64,000 bases of DNA from Granulicella arctica. GTDB lineage: Bacteria; Acidobacteriota; Terriglobia; Terriglobales; Acidobacteriaceae. Within the stretch, counting starts at the first letter, position 1. The number at the start of each line of letters is the position of its first letter. The notes beneath the pieces were generated by a model that saw only the letters and a program-made list of their open reading frames with translations, was not told the DNA's origin and ran no database searches. Positions 61,436-64,000 of the stretch are shown here, piece after piece. The DNA lies in NCBI RefSeq assembly GCF_013410065.1, contig NZ_JACCCW010000002.1, positions 1,178,001 through 1,242,000 of the forward strand, in the 5' to 3' direction. Made by a program: the position numbers and the translations under genes.

Positions 61436-62119
61436 TTATGCCTCTTTGAGCAACTCCGTCCGGTACTTCGGAGCCAGCGCCATCACTTTTTTGATGAACG
61501 CCGCTTGCTCTTCCTCGTTTAGCTTTGGAGGGGACGTAGTACGGGTTGCAACTGGCGTTCCAACTTCCTTGAAAAATTCGTCCTGGCCGGCAGGGGAGCA
61601 GATGCAGAGTAGCCGAGTAGCACTCGAAGAGACGTTGTGAAAACGATGAGGTGCATTGGCAGGAATATTGATGGTGTCTCCTGCTTTCACGATCATCGTC
61701 TTGCCCCGGAATGTCGCCTCCATTTGCCCTTCCAAAAGAATAAAGGTCTCCTCAAAGTCATGCCGATGTGGCGGAGGCCCCCCTCCGGGCGGAATATGCA
61801 TATCGACCACGCAGAATCTTCCAGCCGTTTCCGCTCCGGTGACGGTGATTGTGTACGTGTCTCCAACCAAACCAATGTGAGGCAGGCTTGCATCCTGACC
61901 GATCTGGGCAATCGAGAGATTGCGACTCAGGTCATCGGCAGGAAGCGGAGGATAGTGGGATAGTGATTCGTCCATAGTGGTTCTCCTTTGATTTGGGACG
62001 GTGTCCTGTTGACCGGTACTGGCGTATAAGACGGAGGCTAGTGCCTTCGTTCCACCCAACGCAGTCGAGTACGCTAGTGCGGCTTTGATAGCTACACGTC
62101 GATTGATGGTTTGTGTCAT
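61436..62119 (-). CDS. Exported cupin-domain protein
   Basis: The 227-residue protein begins with MTQTINRRVAIKAALAYSTALGGTKALASVL, a possible Tat-type signal. A single cupin follows: motif 1 GGGPPPHRHDFEETFILLEGQM (His-x-His, Glu as metal ligands) and motif 2 GDTINIPANAPHRFHN. Such proteins bind Fe, Mn or Ni and may be dioxygenases, isomerases or quercetinase-like enzymes. Context does not decide. ATG 62119 overlaps the stop of a small alpha/beta-hydrolase remnant. The GTG four codons upstream is too close to its CGGAG to be used. Confidence 0.82.
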   Translation of the reverse strand: MTQTINRRVAIKAALAYSTALGGTKALASVLYASTGQQDTVPNQRRTTMDESLSHYPPLPADDLSRNLSIAQIGQDASLPHIGLVGDTYTITVTGAETAGRFCVVDMHIPPGGGPPPHRHDFEETFILLEGQMEATFRGKTMIVKAGDTINIPANAPHRFHNVSSSATRLLCICSPAGQDEFFKEVGTPVATRTTSPPKLNEEEQAAFIKKVMALAPKYRTELLKEA

Positions 62120-62283
62120 TTGGAGATCCACTCCGGGGCGATGAGCATCGACAGCTGTTCGACCACCGCCTCTGGGTGCTCTTCAGCAATGAAGTAACCA
62201 CAGGACGCAATGACAATGCTCTGAAAGTCCCTTGTAACTATCGCGCCTTCAAAGCACTCAATTGATTTGGGAGATTCTCGCAT
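62116..62283 (-). pseudogene. C-terminal remnant of an alpha/beta hydrolase
   Basis: The 55-codon frame ends IVIASCGYFIAEEHPEAVVE and then QLSMLIAPEWISK before TGA. C-G-x-F-x-x-x-E-x-P-E-x-V is the end of alpha/beta hydrolases, where the catalytic His is normally in CGH. Here Tyr stands in its place, so the triad is lost even if it were longer. The rest of the hydrolase is absent. Its stop overlaps the ATG of the cupin gene, so it might still serve as a leader for that gene. Confidence 0.65.
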
Positions 62284-62389
62284 TGCGATACTCTTTCAAA
62301 CTGTAGAGGTTTTGTAAGATCGAATAAGTTCCTAAATGCTACGGCCGTTGTCTGGGCTGCAGTTCATGCGTCGCCGGATCCCCGGGACT

Positions 62390-63010
62390 TCACCCTGCAT
62401 ACCCGGGAGTGGTAGGTACAGTCGCGATCAGAAGTTGAATAAGCTGCGAGCCTTCCGGTGTGCTCCAGTCCTGAACAAGTTCTGCAACTGCGGTGTTGGT
62501 TGTCGTCAGCACAACTCCTGCCGCTGCCATCCTGCGGCGGGCCAACTCTTCCTGCACGTCAAAGGAAGAGCCAGAAGCATCCAGCACGGCCAATACGTCG
62601 AACCCCTCTTGTACGGCGCTAATCGCTGGAAAGATCAAACAGATGTCCGTTGTCACCGCAGCCATAATGAGCTTTTTGCGTCCTGTAGAGCGCACTGCTG
62701 CACTGAAATTCGGGTCGGCCCAGGCATTGACAATACCTGTGCGCTTGATCCGATTCTTATAGGCATCTGACAGAGCCTCCTGTAGTGCAGGTGATGTTGG
62801 CCCCTGTACATGATCTTCCTGGCTCGTTGTAAGAACGACGGGCATGTTAAAGGCCTTGGCTGCTTTGGCTAGCATCACGGCATTCTGAAGGACCGTCTGA
62901 GGAGACATTGTGTGTACAAATTGAAGGGTGCCTACCTGATGGTCAATCAGAACGAGAGCAGTATTTTCAGGAGTGAACTGCCCTGACATGACATATGGCT
63001 GGTTGTTCAT
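62390..63010 (-). CDS. Isochorismatase-like hydrolase
   Basis: This 206-residue cysteine hydrolase has the catalytic set of the family: Asp in ALVLIDHQVG, Lys in GRKKLIMAAV and Cys in VTTDICLIFPAISAVQEG. The family includes nicotinamidase, isochorismatase and ring-opening amidases. The GFDVLAVLDASGSSFDVQEE segment belongs to YcaC-like hydrolases of unknown substrate. The start MNNQPYVMSGQFTPENTALV is standard, and GAGGACAACTCC lies upstream of the ATG. It stands alone on the minus strand. Confidence 0.87.
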   Translation of the reverse strand: MNNQPYVMSGQFTPENTALVLIDHQVGTLQFVHTMSPQTVLQNAVMLAKAAKAFNMPVVLTTSQEDHVQGPTSPALQEALSDAYKNRIKRTGIVNAWADPNFSAAVRSTGRKKLIMAAVTTDICLIFPAISAVQEGFDVLAVLDASGSSFDVQEELARRRMAAAGVVLTTTNTAVAELVQDWSTPEGSQLIQLLIATVPTTPGYAG

Positions 63011-63592
63011 TGGAGTTGTCCTCTTTCGTGATGTACAGCATTCTGAACACGAATGTGTGCGTTGGAAACTGGAGCTAACTGAAATCAGTGTCTGCTTGCA
63101 AACCGGTATTTCGCCGGAGACATCCGCAGGTGCGTGCGTGGCCCAATTCTGCTAACAATCGCAGTTATCGCTTGATAGCGCCTGCATTCTCGAAAGTCGG
63201 CGAAGTTCAAACATGAGGTCATTCTGGCATTAGTCAATCTTCCTAGCTATAGCAAGAATATTTAAGGTGTGCCACGAGAGGCCGAGTTGGGATGTGGCAG
63301 GAATCGGTAGCCGTCTTGTAGCCCGCCAGGTGTAGTCTCCGGTCAGGTTTACATGCTCCAACCGACGAGGGAGAGGGGGGCTGTTGCCCTCGAACGAGCC
63401 TTTTGCGTCAGGCGGCTTCCCTGCATCGTTAGGTTAAGAGAAGTCTTCAGACCAATTGCGACGAGGCTTCGCCGATGTGTTGCACTAACGCAACTTGATA
63501 TTGCTGAAACCTTGCGTCGGCATAAATAAACCTGTTATAGGCAGAGATGCCACTTCGCCCTAGTATCAAAAACGTGAAGGCTAAAGTGCCGT
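63011..63592. other. Non-coding stretch upstream of two divergent genes
   Basis: 582 bases with the promoters of the isochorismatase-like gene and of the CocE-like gene. I see no gene, repeat or RNA structure that I can support. Confidence 0.4.
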
Positions 63593-63919
63593 GTGACAAT
63601 GCTCATCACTTCTATTGAAGCCACAGGCTTGAATTTGCAAACGCATGATTCTTTCCATCCCGAGAGTTATCTCTGCTTAAAAATTCACCTGGAGAATGCG
63701 ATGCCCGATGTCGACGTAACACCGTTCGAAATTGAAGTCACAACCCGGTACGGTGACATTGTGCGCGCCGATGTCTACCTGCCGAAGAAGAGCTCAGGAC
63801 CTTATCCTGTGGTGCTGGGCGTGTCACCCTACCAGAAAAAGCTCAGGTACCTGCCAGTACATAACGTCTTTTCCTTCGTGGAATACGGCCCAATGCAGAT
63901 GTACTTAGACAACGGTTAG
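63593..63919 (+). pseudogene. N-terminal fragment of a CocE/NonD-type acyl esterase
   Basis: The frame reads FEIEVTTRYGDIVRADVYLP and then GPYPVVLGVSPYQKKLRYLPVHNVFSFVEYGPMQMYLDNG before TAG. This is the start of X-Pro dipeptidyl-peptidase/CocE hydrolases, which should continue with Y-A-Y-V-x-x-D-x-R-G-T-G. The reading is cut at 63919, and no continuation is seen in any frame to the window end. So it is probably truncated, though a frameshift just beyond 63912 followed by diverged sequence is possible. The first 35 residues are unlike the family. Confidence 0.65.
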
Positions 63920-64000
63920 CGAGTCAGGTGACGACAAGAGATCAAGCTTCCTTCGACGGACTGGAAGAGAGTCTGAGCCCTTCGCTCGAACGTTCAGGTT

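Noticed and set aside
1-64000. CRISPR arrays, rRNA genes and complete tRNA genes
   Set aside because: No spaced direct repeats of the right form and no complete cloverleaf were found; only two tRNA 3' halves are present.

Overview
The window reads like the chromosome of an acidobacterium of the class Terriglobia (relatives of Terriglobus, Granulicella, Edaphobacter). This is inferred from gene content: an Oar-like TonB-dependent carbohydrate receptor with a divergent winged-helix/membrane protein, a triad of phage-tail-collar proteins with DUF6916 neighbours, a large FG-GAP/DUF11 surface protein, KorA with a fused gamma domain, and a 'tcctgagc-gaa-gctcagga' REP-like palindrome. No rRNA or complete tRNA gene is present, so the assignment stays at class level.

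Layout. 1-4657: right end of an integrative element (excisionase, small genes, primase-polymerase/AAA replication protein, iteron cluster, tyrosine integrase) ending at a tRNA-Glu 3' half that marks the attachment site. 4.7-10.8 kb: cysteine-synthase-like enzyme, glutaryl-CoA dehydrogenase, a small EACC1-like gene and 2-oxoacid:ferredoxin oxidoreductase korAB. 10.9-15.4 kb: lipoprotein, a cNMP-sensing histidine kinase paired with a receiver/thioredoxin-reductase fusion, and a LuxR-type regulator with a degenerate receiver. 15.7-22.8 kb: VOC protein, winged-helix membrane protein, frameshifted Oar receptor and a decayed cytochrome gene.

23.1-25.3 kb holds the most interesting locus: a compact three-gene operon of a 55-residue peptide with a lasso-type leader, an HPr-kinase-like ATPase and a radical SAM protein, behind a 9-bp inverted repeat. 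It looks like a RiPP pathway, but no lasso cyclase or protease lies beside it. 25.3-34.6 kb: a 1885-residue secreted repeat protein, three tail-collar proteins, two DUF6916 proteins and a GNAT acetyltransferase.

34.6-50 kb is a scarred accessory region. It has an integrase remnant beside a tRNA-Met 3' half, several regulator/oxidoreductase pairs with visible operators (TetR/quinone oxidoreductase, HxlR/azoreductase, TetR/SDR), an Ada-2OG oxygenase-AlkB alkylation-repair operon, and many gene fragments (DsbA, DoxX, NmrA, epimerase, IS110, aldo/keto reductase). 50-64 kb: LysR, small secreted or membrane proteins, a LytS/LytTR two-component pair, an internally deleted M28 peptidase, a FixL/FixJ-like system with an extra receiver, a cupin, an isochorismatase-type hydrolase and the start of a CocE-like esterase.

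All assignments come from reading translated sequence and remembered family features; no search was run.
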